From an uncultured Alphaproteobacteria bacterium (lineage in GTDB: Bacteria; Pseudomonadota; Alphaproteobacteria; RF32; CAG-239): 19,363 bases of DNA. Every line of letters starts with the position of its first letter. Positions within the stretch are counted from its first letter, which is position 1. Location of the stretch: contig URWU01000006.1 of assembly GCA_900551585.1 (NCBI GenBank), positions 1 through 19,363 of the forward strand, in the 5' to 3' direction. A program made the position numbers and the translations under genes. Of this stretch, positions 5,970 to 13,964 are shown piece after piece. The notes under the pieces were generated by a model, which searched no databases, was not told the origin of the DNA, and saw only the letters and a program-made list of their open reading frames with translations.

Positions 5970-8618
5970 GCGCTCTCGCCATTTGCAAAATTCAACGGCC
6001 GCAGCAACAATCACGGCGCCTGCTGCCGCAATTCCCCATTGTTCAAAAGTCAAATCTTCTGTCTGGAAGAATTTTTCAAACCATGAGTTATAAGTAAAGA
6101 CCAGCTGCAGCGCAATCATGCCGAGCGCGCCGAACAACATCGGACGGTTGCCGCTGAAGCCGGTCGTGAACAGCGACTTGTCCCATGAACGGCAGCTGAG
6201 CATGAATAAAATACCGCTGAGCACAATCAGGTTGACGACAACCGTGCGTCCGGCAAAAATGCTGCCGCCCTGAGCCGTCACAATTTCAAAAGCCGCAAAA
6301 CTGGTGATTGTCATCAAAAGCATGACCATCAGCATCCGCATTAAAATCGGCTTGGTTACGATTTTCTGCTCCGGATTGCGGGGCTGCCGTTTCATAATTT
6401 CGGGGTCGACCGGCTCAAAAGAGAACATAATTCCCAAAAGAATGGTCGTGACCATATTAATCCACAAAATCTGCACCGGCGAAATCGGAATAACCAGATT
6501 AAAGAAAATGGCCAGCATAACAATAAGCGCCTCGGCAAAGCTGGTCGGCAGCGTCCATAAAATAAACTTAATCAGATTATCAAAGACGCAGCGTCCTTCT
6601 TCAACAGCCGATTCGATTGTGGCAAAATTGTCGTCCATCAACACCATATCGGCGGCATCTTTGGCCACATCTGTACCGTTTATACCCATTGCAATACCGA
6701 TATTGGCTTGTTTTAAGGCCGGTGCATCATTGACACCGTCACCGGTCATTGCCACGATATGACCGTTATTCTGCATCGCGCGGACCAGCCGCAGTTTGTC
6801 TTCCGGTGTCACGCGGGCAAAAACATCAATTTCTTCGACTGCTTCGCGCAGATAATTATCACAGGTTTCGGCAATTTCGGTTCCGTTCATGACCTTGGGC
6901 TCGGCAGCAGTTCCTTTGCCGTGCAGATTCATCTGTGCGGCAATCGCCTTGGCGGTAACCACATGGTCACCGGTAATCATTTTGACGGTAATACCTGCTT
7001 TATGGCAGGTTTCAATTGCTTTGACAGCCTCCGGGCGCGCCGGGTCAATCATAGCCTGCAAACCGACAAAAATCAGATTTTTCTGAACATCTTTATGTTC
7101 CAAAGTCTCTTTGTCAAACTGCGGCTTGACGGCAAAGCCCAGAACCCTCAGCCCCTGAGAAGCATAGTTTTCCATTTTCTGCAGAACCGCCTCTTTGTCA
7201 ATTTCTTTGGTCGTGCCGTCAGTGCGCATAACCTGTGTGCAATAAGGCAGAATGGCTTCAACCGCGCCTTTGACATAGATAACATTGTTACTGCGCAGAC
7301 AAGCCATATACTGGTAGTCGGATTCGAACGGAATGCAGGCTTTGAGCGGCAGTTCCTCGCGCAGTGCATTAAAAAGAATTTCTTTTTTATAAGCGGAAAC
7401 CAGCAGGGCAATTTCCGTCGGGTCGCCCTCGGGATAAAAAGCGCCGTCAATCTCGGCAAAACTTGCGTCGCTGCACAAAACGCCGGTTTTCAAACATTCC
7501 ATTAATGCAATATTGGCATTATCGGGAGAGAATTTGCCGTTGAAGTCATAACCGATACCGCTGATATCATAATCAAAACCGCCGGCCGAAATTTTTTGAA
7601 CCGTCATTTTATTTTCGGTCAAAGTACCGGTTTTATCAGAACAGATGATAGATGTGCTGCCCAGAGTTTCAACGGCCGGCAGTTTACGGATAATCGCCTT
7701 GCGCTTGGCCATGCGGCTGACGCCGATTGCCAGAATAATGGTGACGGCCGCCGGCAGGCCTTCGGGAATAGCGGCAACAGCCATCGCTACCGCCGACATA
7801 AAGGTATCAACCAGGTCGCGGCCTTTCCACCAGCCGACAACAAAAGCCAGAGCAGCCAAAACAACAATCAGCCACAACAGCTTATTGCTGAATTCTTCAA
7901 TTTTTTCGGTTAAGGGTGTTTTTAAATCTTGCGCATTATTAATCATCTGTGAGATTTTGCCGATTTCGCTGCGGTTGCCGGTTTCGACGACGACGGCCTT
8001 GGCCTGTCCGAAAGTGGCAAAAGTCGAGGCATAGGCCATATTGCTGCGTTCGGCCAGCGGGGTGCCTTTAGCCAGCAGATGAGCTGATTTTTCAACCGGA
8101 ACCGATTCGCCGGTCAGAGTCGATTCGTCGACTTTTAAGTCATTGACCTGAATCAGGCGCAAGTCGGCCGGCACTTTGTCTCCGGAACGGATTATCACCA
8201 CATCGCCCGGTACCAGCTCCTGCGCATTAACAATCAGTACGTTGTTTTCACGGATAACATGCGCGGTCACATTCAAGGATTTTGTCAGCTGTTCAAGCGC
8301 CTGCAAGGCTTTGCCTTCTTGGAAAAAGCCGACCAGAGCATTGATAACCACCACGCCGTAAATAACCGAAGCGTCAATATATTCGCCGAGGTAAAGGGCA
8401 ATTGTCGCCGAAATCAGCAACACATAAATCAACGGCTGGTGAATTTGCAAAAACAATCTTTTCCAGGCACTTTGTCTTTTGGCGCCGCTGATAACGTTTT
8501 CACCGTATATTTTGCGGTTTTCTTCAACCTGGGCCAAAGTCAGGCCGAGGTTTTTATCAGTTTCAAATTCAGTCAAAATTTCTTCGTTGGAGAGGTTGTA
8601 CCAGTCTTTATTTTCCAT
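5946..8618 (-). CDS. P-type cation-transporting ATPase (P2/Ca2+-ATPase-like, ion uncertain), 890 aa
   Basis: All catalytic hallmarks of a P-type ATPase are present in order: TGES in the actuator domain (169-172), the phosphorylated Asp in SDKTGTLTENK (D328), KGA in the nucleotide domain (about 450), ITGDH (548-552) and TGDGVND (625-631). The cation_ATPase_N segment and about ten membrane spans match the P2 class. In M4 the PEGLP motif (285-289) is intact, and M5 keeps Glu (E696). In M6, however, the motif is WINMVTT (719-725), where SERCA-type pumps have VTD, so a key Ca2+-ligand Asp is Thr. That points to a relative with a different or unknown ion. An AAGGAT ribosome site precedes the ATG. 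The gene is monocistronic and convergent with the DUF1349 gene. Confidence 0.9.
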   Translation of the reverse strand: MENKDWYNLSNEEILTEFETDKNLGLTLAQVEENRKIYGENVISGAKRQSAWKRLFLQIHQPLIYVLLISATIALYLGEYIDASVIYGVVVINALVGFFQEGKALQALEQLTKSLNVTAHVIRENNVLIVNAQELVPGDVVIIRSGDKVPADLRLIQVNDLKVDESTLTGESVPVEKSAHLLAKGTPLAERSNMAYASTFATFGQAKAVVVETGNRSEIGKISQMINNAQDLKTPLTEKIEEFSNKLLWLIVVLAALAFVVGWWKGRDLVDTFMSAVAMAVAAIPEGLPAAVTIILAIGVSRMAKRKAIIRKLPAVETLGSTSIICSDKTGTLTENKMTVQKISAGGFDYDISGIGYDFNGKFSPDNANIALMECLKTGVLCSDASFAEIDGAFYPEGDPTEIALLVSAYKKEILFNALREELPLKACIPFESDYQYMACLRSNNVIYVKGAVEAILPYCTQVMRTDGTTKEIDKEAVLQKMENYASQGLRVLGFAVKPQFDKETLEHKDVQKNLIFVGLQAMIDPARPEAVKAIETCHKAGITVKMITGDHVVTAKAIAAQMNLHGKGTAAEPKVMNGTEIAETCDNYLREAVEEIDVFARVTPEDKLRLVRAMQNNGHIVAMTGDGVNDAPALKQANIGIAMGINGTDVAKDAADMVLMDDNFATIESAVEEGRCVFDNLIKFILWTLPTSFAEALIVMLAIFFNLVIPISPVQILWINMVTTILLGIMFSFEPVDPEIMKRQPRNPEQKIVTKPILMRMLMVMLLMTITSFAAFEIVTAQGGSIFAGRTVVVNLIVLSGILFMLSCRSWDKSLFTTGFSGNRPMLFGALGMIALQLVFTYNSWFEKFFQTEDLTFEQWGIAAAGAVIVAAAVEFCKWRERKKITPEI

Positions 8619-8696
8619 GATAAATCCTTATTTATTCTATAACTGATGTTATATTAATGATGAGGCCTTACCTAAAGCTTAAGATTGTAAAAATAC

Positions 8697-8725
8697 TAGA
8701 CAATATTTTAATCGCGTCTTAAAAT
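8697..8725 (+). promoter_or_regulatory. Putative sigma70 promoter of the nitroreductase-like gene
   Basis: TAGACA (8697-8702), 17 bp, TAAAAT (8720-8725): each hexamer matches consensus at five of six positions. Transcription would start near 8732, downstream of the in-frame ATG at 8726, which argues that translation begins at 8759 or 8762. Confidence 0.5.
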
Positions 8726-8758
8726 ATGAACGAATTTGCACTTACGGCAGGAGAAATT

Positions 8759-9373
8759 ATGATGACTAAATTAAAATCTTTTTTACTGATTCTGGGACTG
8801 CTTTCCTTCAGTTTTTCCGCTGCGGCCGAAACAGTTTCCAAATCTCTTCCCCAGCCTGACATAAAAGGCGGCAGTCCTCTCATGCAGACCTTAAACAACC
8901 GTCGTTCGACCAAAGTTTTCAGCAGCAAAGCCATTGACAATCAAACCCTGAGCGATATCCTCTGGGCGGCTTGGGGTATTAACCGTAAAGACGGCAAAAG
9001 AACGGTGCCGACGGCAATGAATACGCAGAATATGCGTGTTTATGCCATTATGGAAGACGGCGCGTGGCTCTATGACGCCAACAAAAACAAACTCAATCAG
9101 GTTGATAAAGAAGACTTGCGTCCGCTGCTGGCTCAGCAGCCTTACGCCGAAAATGCGCCGTTGTTTCTGCTCTATACCTCCAATGGTTCAGGCGAGGCCG
9201 TTACCTCGGCCATGCATGCCGGCTCAATGTATCAGAATGTCGGTTTAGTCAGCGCCTCCAAAGGTTTGAATAATGTCGTCCGCGGCTATTTTGACAAAGC
9301 AGGGATAGCCAAGGCCTTAAATATTAATGAAGCAGATATTATCATTTCACAGGTCGTCGGCTGGCCGAAATAA
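8759..9373 (+). CDS. Exported nitroreductase-family (SagB-like) protein, 204 aa
   Basis: AGGAG at 8749-8753 selects ATG 8759 (or the adjacent ATG 8762) over an upstream in-frame ATG at 8726. The product starts with a signal peptide, KLKSFLLILGLLSFSFSAAA, cleaved before ETVSK. The mature part carries the FMN-binding opening of nitroreductases, LMQTLNNRRSTKVFSSKAID, then LSDILWAAWGINR, a P-T-A-M-N-T-Q segment and the C-terminal region SMYQNVGLVSASKGLNNVVRGYF, as in SagB/thiazoline-type and related flavin oxidoreductases. Most nitroreductases are cytoplasmic; here the leader implies a periplasmic flavoprotein, and how the cofactor reaches it is not evident. It lies 65 bases upstream of the sugar transporter gene, on the same strand and without a terminator between. 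Confidence 0.85.
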   Translation: MMTKLKSFLLILGLLSFSFSAAAETVSKSLPQPDIKGGSPLMQTLNNRRSTKVFSSKAIDNQTLSDILWAAWGINRKDGKRTVPTAMNTQNMRVYAIMEDGAWLYDANKNKLNQVDKEDLRPLLAQQPYAENAPLFLLYTSNGSGEAVTSAMHAGSMYQNVGLVSASKGLNNVVRGYFDKAGIAKALNINEADIIISQVVGWPK

Positions 9374-9438
9374 TTTCTGCCGCTCACGTCCGTCGGGCTG
9401 AGTTAAACATTGCGATAAAATTTTTTGAAAGAATTGTC

Positions 9439-10839
9439 ATGACCACATCTTACAGCACCACCAAAGTAATTAAAATCCGCCATTTCTGGCTTTATGTCAT
9501 TGCCGTTGTCGCCTCTTTGGGCGGTCTGCTTTCCGGTTTTGATACCGGTGTTGTATCCGGTGCTTTGCTGTTTATTAACGAAACCTGGCAGATGACGTCT
9601 TGGGAGCAGGGCTGGATTGTCAGCGCCGCGATTGTCGGTGCGGTGCTCGGTGCGGCTATGAACGGTTCTTTGTCGGATATTTACGGCCGTAAAAAAATCA
9701 TTGTCGCCACCGGTATCATCTTTGCCGTCGGGTCGATTATGTGTGCCTATGCCACATCGCCGATGGCGTTGATTATCAGCCGTGTCGTTATCGGTTTGGC
9801 CGTTGGTATGGTCAACTTTGTTGTTCCTTTGTATTTGTCGGAAATTGCGCCGCAGAAAATCCGCGGTATGCTGGTTTCTCTGTTTCAGCTGGCGATTACG
9901 GCCGGTATTCTGTTTTCATACCTGATTAACCGCATTTTTGCCAATGCCGAGTATAACTGGCGCTGGATGTTGGGAGCCGGACTGATTCCGGCAATTATCC
10001 TGTTGGTCGGAATCACCTTTTTGGGAGATACGCCGCGCTGGCTGATAAGCAAAAAGCGCGATAAAGAAGCCAAAGAAATCTTTTTGAAAATTAATCCCGA
10101 AGACGATGCCGACAGTCATATTGCCGAAGTCAAAGCCACCTTGGTAACACCTCAGGATAAAAAAGGCTCTGCTTTTAAGTCTTGGATGTTAATGCCCGTT
10201 TTTGTCGGTATCGGCATGATGTTTATGCAAATCTGCACCGGTATTAATACGATTATTTTTTATACCACAACCATTTTCAAAATCGCCGGTTTTGCTGATA
10301 ACATCAGCGCCATTTATGCCACAATCGGTATTGGCGCCGTCAATTTCCTGATGACATTTGTTGCCATTTTCTTTACCGACAAATGGGGGCGCAAACCTCT
10401 GTTATATATCGGTCTGTGGGGAATTTTGTTCGCTCTGGCTTCTCTTGGTGCCGCTTTCCATTTTGCTGATGTTCTGGGTGATAATCTGAAATGGATTGCC
10501 GTTGCCAGCGTGGTCATTTACATCACCGCTTTTGCCATGAGCCTGGGGCCGATTGGCTGGATTATGGTGTCTGAAATTTTGCCGCTGCAAATCAGGGGCT
10601 TTGCCATGAGCTTGTGCACGGTTGCCAACTTTGGTTTTAACTTTATTGTTGTATTGAGCTTCCTGCCGCTGATTCATTCTATCGGCGAAGCCTATACTTT
10701 CTGGATTTTTGCCGGAATTACGGTTGTCTGCCTGTTGTTCACTTATTATCTGGTGCCGGAGACCAAAGGCATTTCTCTGGAAAAAATCGAAAAGAACTGG
10801 CGCGAGGGTGTACCCGCCCGCCGGTTTGGCCAATCATAA
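9439..10839 (+). CDS. MFS sugar transporter (sugar porter family, XylE/GalP-like), 466 aa
   Basis: Twelve predicted membrane spans with the sugar porter signatures: GGLLSGFDTGVVSGAL in TM1 (the Asp corresponds to the proton-coupling Asp of XylE), DIYGRKK in the loop after TM2, RVVIGLAVGMVNFVVPLYLSEIAP in TM4, TPRWL before the central loop, QICTGINTIIFY in TM7, DKWGRKP after TM8 and PETKGISLEKIE at the C-terminus. It should be an inner-membrane H+-coupled symporter for a monosaccharide. TM5 keeps the sugar-contacting Gln (LFQLAIT), but exact specificity (xylose, galactose, glucose or inositol) cannot be told. Length is normal for the family. A membrane protein gene follows 15 bases later. Confidence 0.92.
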   Translation: MTTSYSTTKVIKIRHFWLYVIAVVASLGGLLSGFDTGVVSGALLFINETWQMTSWEQGWIVSAAIVGAVLGAAMNGSLSDIYGRKKIIVATGIIFAVGSIMCAYATSPMALIISRVVIGLAVGMVNFVVPLYLSEIAPQKIRGMLVSLFQLAITAGILFSYLINRIFANAEYNWRWMLGAGLIPAIILLVGITFLGDTPRWLISKKRDKEAKEIFLKINPEDDADSHIAEVKATLVTPQDKKGSAFKSWMLMPVFVGIGMMFMQICTGINTIIFYTTTIFKIAGFADNISAIYATIGIGAVNFLMTFVAIFFTDKWGRKPLLYIGLWGILFALASLGAAFHFADVLGDNLKWIAVASVVIYITAFAMSLGPIGWIMVSEILPLQIRGFAMSLCTVANFGFNFIVVLSFLPLIHSIGEAYTFWIFAGITVVCLLFTYYLVPETKGISLEKIEKNWREGVPARRFGQS

Positions 10840-10854
10840 CCTGAAAGAGACGCT

Positions 10855-11511
10855 ATGTTTACAATTATTCGCCGTTCCTATGAGTTGTTTTTGCAAAAAC
10901 TGCCGCTGTTGCTGTTATTTCTGTTGCCTTTGCTGCTGTTTGAAACGGCTGATACGGCAATGGATAAAGACCAACTTTCACAAGTCGGCGTCATTTCCGC
11001 TTTGGTTGCAATTTTCTTGAAGGTAGAAATCATGCTGGTGATTTATACTTTTCTGCTGGATGATAAAATCCGCTGGGGCTATGCACCGCTGTTTATGCTG
11101 AAGTTTCTGGCACTCGATTTTGTCATCAGTCTGATTGCCGCTGCTCCGAGCTTAATTATTTTCCATTTGCTGGATGTTACTTTTGTTGATATGGCTTTTC
11201 CGCTGTGGTTTTATGAAAGCTGTTTGATTTTAACCATGCTCTATACTTTGTGGATTTTGCCGCGTTTGAGCTTGCTCTATCCGCGTTTTATCAAAGGCGA
11301 AAAAATCAGCCCGAAAATCTGGTGGCAGGCAACTTCGGATAAAAACTGGCGTTGGCTTCTGGCCGGTGTGTTTATCTGCGGTCCGGATTTATTCAGCCGT
11401 TTCTGGAATTATAACACTTATGTTGAAATTGTCTGGAGTAATCTGGTTTTGCTGTTGCCGGTCTGTTTTTCGGTTGTCTATTTCAAAAAGAACCGGGAAG
11501 AAGAAAAGTAA
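10855..11511 (+). CDS. Integral membrane protein of unknown function, 218 aa
   Basis: The chain has about five or six hydrophobic helices (residues roughly 16-30, 45-68, 78-103, 112-133, 165-180 and 190-212) separated by short charged loops, with a positively charged C-terminus (FKKNREEEK) expected in the cytoplasm. It begins MFTIIRRSYELFLQKLPLLLLF, typical of small DUF-type inner-membrane proteins. I recognise no conserved motif. The start lies 15 bases after the transporter stop, preceded by AAAGAG, so the two genes are probably cotranscribed; a role in the same transport process is only a guess. Its stop is five bases from the stop of the convergent acetyltransferase gene. Confidence 0.75.
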   Translation: MFTIIRRSYELFLQKLPLLLLFLLPLLLFETADTAMDKDQLSQVGVISALVAIFLKVEIMLVIYTFLLDDKIRWGYAPLFMLKFLALDFVISLIAAAPSLIIFHLLDVTFVDMAFPLWFYESCLILTMLYTLWILPRLSLLYPRFIKGEKISPKIWWQATSDKNWRWLLAGVFICGPDLFSRFWNYNTYVEIVWSNLVLLLPVCFSVVYFKKNREEEK

Positions 11512-11516
11512 TAGTG

Positions 11517-12032
11517 CTAATTACCTTTTTGCCGGCGCCAGAGCTGGGTTTCAGTCTCACTGCATAGTTGCTCAAAACCGCATTTTTGCAACACACGGTG
11601 TGAGGCCTGATTATCCGCGTCGCTTTCCGCCAGAATGGTTTTCACACCTTTTTGTTGAAATGTCCAGTTACAGATTTCCTTAACCGCCTCAGTCATAATT
11701 CCCTGATTTTGATAAGCTTCGTCTGTTCCGTAACCGATTGTAACATCGCCTTTTTCATTCGGTGCACCGATAAAACACAAACTGCCGACAGCTCTGTTCT
11801 CTGCGCGGTCAATAATCTGCCAGTTAGTATACCATAAATAATCTTTACTGTGTTGCTGCGCTTGGTCATAAAGCCATTCCATGGCTTCTTGTGTTTCCTG
11901 ATTCAGCTGTTCACCGCTGATTGTCAAACCTAACTCTTTTTCCAAATCGGAGCGTGATTTTAAAAGCAGTGCGAACTGTGGCAGCGTCAGAGGTATAATT
12001 TTCAGCCTGGATGAGGTGAGTGAAATCATCAT
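11517..12032 (-). CDS. GNAT-family N-acetyltransferase (RimJ/RimL-like), 171 aa
   Basis: The sequence follows the RimJ/RimL-type acetyltransferase pattern: a substrate-side N-terminal half starting TSSRLKIIPLT, then WQIIDRAENRAVGSLCFIGAPNEKGDVTIGYGT, the acetyl-CoA pyrophosphate-binding turn YQNQGIMTEAV, and the C-terminal ADNQASHRVLQKCGFEQL, which is highly typical. It should transfer acetyl from acetyl-CoA to an amine, perhaps a protein N-terminus or small molecule; the target is unknown. The open frame runs to a TTG at 12044, but the ATG at 12032 (followed by another ATG) is the simpler start. It is preceded on the same strand, 15 bases away, by a short ORF. Confidence 0.9.
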   Translation of the reverse strand: MMISLTSSRLKIIPLTLPQFALLLKSRSDLEKELGLTISGEQLNQETQEAMEWLYDQAQQHSKDYLWYTNWQIIDRAENRAVGSLCFIGAPNEKGDVTIGYGTDEAYQNQGIMTEAVKEICNWTFQQKGVKTILAESDADNQASHRVLQKCGFEQLCSETETQLWRRQKGN

Positions 12033-12047
12033 TTTTCTTTGCAAATG

Positions 12048-12227
12048 TCATCTTGAACGAGATGTAACGAGCGGTTGGACGACGTGTTGTTCAAAACAAT
12101 CTCTGTTAATACCGAGTTGGGAAAAAGCTTGTATCAAAGTATCTTTGTTTGGCGCTTCCAATTCTGCCGTAAATGTTGTATCTCCGTCAAAAAGGTCAAT
12201 ACAAAGAAGTGTTATCATAATGGCCAT
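12048..12227 (-). CDS. Possible small protein, 59 aa, upstream of the acetyltransferase
   Basis: ATG at 12227 opens a frame beginning MAIMITLLCIDLFDGD and continuing TTFTAELEAPNKDTLIQAFSQLGINRDCF before ending HVVQPLVTSRSR. The middle section has ordinary protein-like composition. An AAGGGG lies about 11 bases before the ATG and better placed for an in-frame TTG at 12233. The last dozen codons come from a segment (about 12046-12075) whose plus strand reads GTCATCTTGAACGAGATG, resembling dispersed intergenic repeats, so the C-terminus may have been rewritten by repeat insertion. No family recognised; it may be a remnant. Confidence 0.4.
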   Translation of the reverse strand: MAIMITLLCIDLFDGDTTFTAELEAPNKDTLIQAFSQLGINRDCFEQHVVQPLVTSRSR

Positions 12228-12530
12228 TGTCAATTAATCCCCTTAACACGAGCTTCACATTCTTTAACCACGATATTATTCCTTTAAAATCAAAGAGATT
12301 AATAATCACTCCTGAGTTCTCTGATAACGACCTTTTCGTTCTTAATTCCAGCCTTTTTAATGTTTTAAGATAACTTTATCAAACAGTCTAGTTCCGGGTG
12401 ATAAAAAGTCAAGGTTCATATGGCAAAAGATTATTGACGGAATTTTTATCAGGTGCGGCAAAACTAATTTTTTGAGAAGAGGGTTAGGAGCACAAAAGAA
12501 TAAAAACCATTCCTAAAAGATAACTCCTTG
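12228..12530. other. AT-rich intergenic region without a recognised gene
   Basis: I find no protein-like reading frame or structured RNA of a known class here. Small inverted repeats such as AACGA-CCTTT-TCGTT occur but nothing stands out. A short GTG-started frame of 13 codons after AAAGGAATAATATC on the minus strand (near 12240-12295) is too short to credit. Confidence 0.5.
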
Positions 12531-12570
12531 AAGCGGGCTTTTTGCAATGCCTGATAGAGAAGAATTCGAC
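12531..12570 (-). pseudogene. Degenerate partial copy of the tRNA-Ser 3' end
   Basis: Bases 12546-12567 match the TPsiC-arm and acceptor end of the tRNA-Ser at 12621-12642 at 18 of 22 positions, and the similarity continues into the downstream T-rich flank (CTTTTTGCAA against CTTTTTTGCAA). The two copies are about 73 bases apart in the same orientation. The rest of the tRNA is not present. This looks like a decayed tandem duplication or an old integration scar. Confidence 0.6.
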
Positions 12571-12585
12571 GTGGAGACTGATATG

Positions 12586-12615
12586 AAAAAAGCCACTTTA
12601 ACAAGTAGCTTTTTT
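12586..12615 (-). terminator. Terminator of tRNA-Ser
   Basis: AAAAAAGCCACTT (12586-12598) pairs with AAGTAGCTTTTTT (12603-12615) with one mismatch. On the minus strand it begins six bases past the CCA end of tRNA-Ser and runs into a T tract. Confidence 0.85.
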
Positions 12616-12620
12616 GCAAA

Positions 12621-12711
12621 TGGCGGATAGAGAGGGATTCGAACCCTCGGTACCCTTTAGGGGTACACACGATTTCCAATCGTGCGCCTTCGACCACTCG
12701 GCCATCTATCC
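12621..12711 (-). tRNA. tRNA-Ser (anticodon GGA)
   Basis: The 91-base gene folds as a class II tRNA: acceptor GGATAGA with TCTATCC, D-arm CCGAGTGG, an anticodon stem CACGA/TCGTG with loop TTGGAAA, a long variable arm (GTACCCCTAAAGGGTAC) and a T-loop GGTTCGAATCC. The GGA anticodon reads UCC and UCU serine codons. The CCA end is encoded. A terminator follows within a few bases, and a decayed partial copy of the 3' end lies beyond it. Confidence 0.97.
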
Positions 12712-12839
12712 AATAACGCAGAACAATTAACCATAACTTGTTATTAAAAGCAAGCAAATTATCACGCCGCTGGTGAAAAAATATTCTTCAATCCCGTTCA
12801 GCCTTTATTAATCAATCTCTTTTAAGTTGGGGGAAGAAT

Positions 12840-13964
12840 ATGACAATAGGAAAACCGATGACCTCTCTCTTGCAAAATCTCTTACCTCCGGTCTGCACTT
12901 TCCGCCTTGACGGAACGCCCATGCAGTTGCCTTTGCCGCAAGACTTTCCGACGCCGCTGGCTTATGAGATTGAAGATGAATATGGCCGTATTATAACCGG
13001 ACAAACAGCCGGTTCTGCTGATTTCCCTCTGCCGAGATTAAGCGCCGGTTATCATTTGTTGCGTTTTTCGGCAGCGGAATTTCAGGCTGAAACCTTATTG
13101 ATTGTTGCTCCGCTGCAAACCTATAAAGCCTCGGACACTTCTCCGCTGACTTATGCCGAACCGTTTAATAATTTCAAATCTCTGCGGCAAAATCTGAGCC
13201 GTGAGCCGCTCGATTCTCTGCATATCACCGCGCCTTTCCCCTGCGCTGCGGATTTAAAATCATTTTATCGTCAGTTATTCCGCCAGCCGCAGGAAAAAGC
13301 AAAGACGGAATTTGAACCAGAACATGCGCTTTATCTGGCCTTGCGCTCACAATATCCCGTCAATCAAGATTATAACGATTGGGCCAATAACTGCTTTGAT
13401 TATAATAAAATAACCTCTTTCAAAACCAAAGAATTTGCTAAAAAATCAGCAGATAAAATTGCGGTTGCCGCTCTTGCTCTGAGTGAGGTTGATACCTGCC
13501 TGAGAGAGATTGCCGCCTTTTGCCGCCGTCATAAGGGCAGCGTTTATGTTCACAGCAATTTGCCTCTGGCGGCCGAATATACGGATTTTATCGCCTGGCG
13601 CGACCGCAAATTGCTGTTGGCTAAAAATCTGGCGCTTTCGGATTATCCCAATTATGTGCCTTATAGTCCCGAGGCTTTGGCGGCGGCGCGTTATGAGCCT
13701 TTTATCCGCCTGCTGCGGCAAAATATGTCTCACGCCGATGTCTTTTGTTTTGATAATCCGCAGTCTTTGGCCGGGCAGTTCTGCCTTGATGCACCTTTTG
13801 AGGATAAGCTTCTGCAATATGATTTAGAGGCGCTGTTGGCAATTACCGCCATTGAGAGCCACCGCCACCGCTGCCGGATTGCCGCATTGCAAACCGGCGA
13901 TTTGGCGCTGCAGATAAAAGAACAGTTTGCTTCCTTCGGCGTAGAGTTTATTTTGCCGGAATAA
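12840..13964 (+). CDS. Shortened, probably inactive 4-alpha-glucanotransferase (MalQ)-like protein, 374 aa
   Basis: Several stretches follow bacterial MalQ. The N-terminal part (about 15-90) contains the MalQ_N-like PLPRLSAGYHLLRFS. The C-terminal part has YEPFIRLLRQNMSHAD (about 285-300), where MalQ has LRANMRHAG, and YDLEALLAITAIESHRHRC (327-345), where MalQ has YPxDDLLAILALESHRHRC. Yet the first half of the catalytic barrel (GIGDFGDL, SPYSPSSR) is missing, the Arg before the nucleophile Asp is gone (CFDNPQ, D305, for RIDH), the acid/base GEDLGT is AALQTGD, and the chain ends before the HDN motif with the third catalytic Asp. Usual length is about 650-720. The frame is intact, so it may be a pseudoenzyme and not a fresh pseudogene. 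A GGGGGAAG site precedes the ATG; its 3' end overlaps the convergent glyoxalase gene by 17 bases. Confidence 0.75.
   Translation: MTIGKPMTSLLQNLLPPVCTFRLDGTPMQLPLPQDFPTPLAYEIEDEYGRIITGQTAGSADFPLPRLSAGYHLLRFSAAEFQAETLLIVAPLQTYKASDTSPLTYAEPFNNFKSLRQNLSREPLDSLHITAPFPCAADLKSFYRQLFRQPQEKAKTEFEPEHALYLALRSQYPVNQDYNDWANNCFDYNKITSFKTKEFAKKSADKIAVAALALSEVDTCLREIAAFCRRHKGSVYVHSNLPLAAEYTDFIAWRDRKLLLAKNLALSDYPNYVPYSPEALAAARYEPFIRLLRQNMSHADVFCFDNPQSLAGQFCLDAPFEDKLLQYDLEALLAITAIESHRHRCRIAALQTGDLALQIKEQFASFGVEFILPE

Noticed and set aside
6759..7505. 248-residue plus-strand ORF
   Set aside because: It is antisense to the P-type ATPase gene, which has every motif of a real gene; the ORF shows no start signal or recognisable sequence.
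8726..8758. N-terminal extension of the nitroreductase-like protein from ATG 8726
   Set aside because: There is a good AGGAG before 8759, the extension would sit ahead of the signal peptide, and the likely promoter starts transcription after 8726.
9414..9429. Sixteen-base match GATAAAATTTTTTGAA at 9414-9429 and 15655-15670
   Set aside because: The sequence is low-complexity A/T; a 16-base match in AT-rich leaders can occur by chance and no shared function for the two sites is apparent.
12464..12757. 97-residue minus-strand ORF
   Set aside because: It runs straight through the tRNA-Ser gene and its terminator, so it is not coding.
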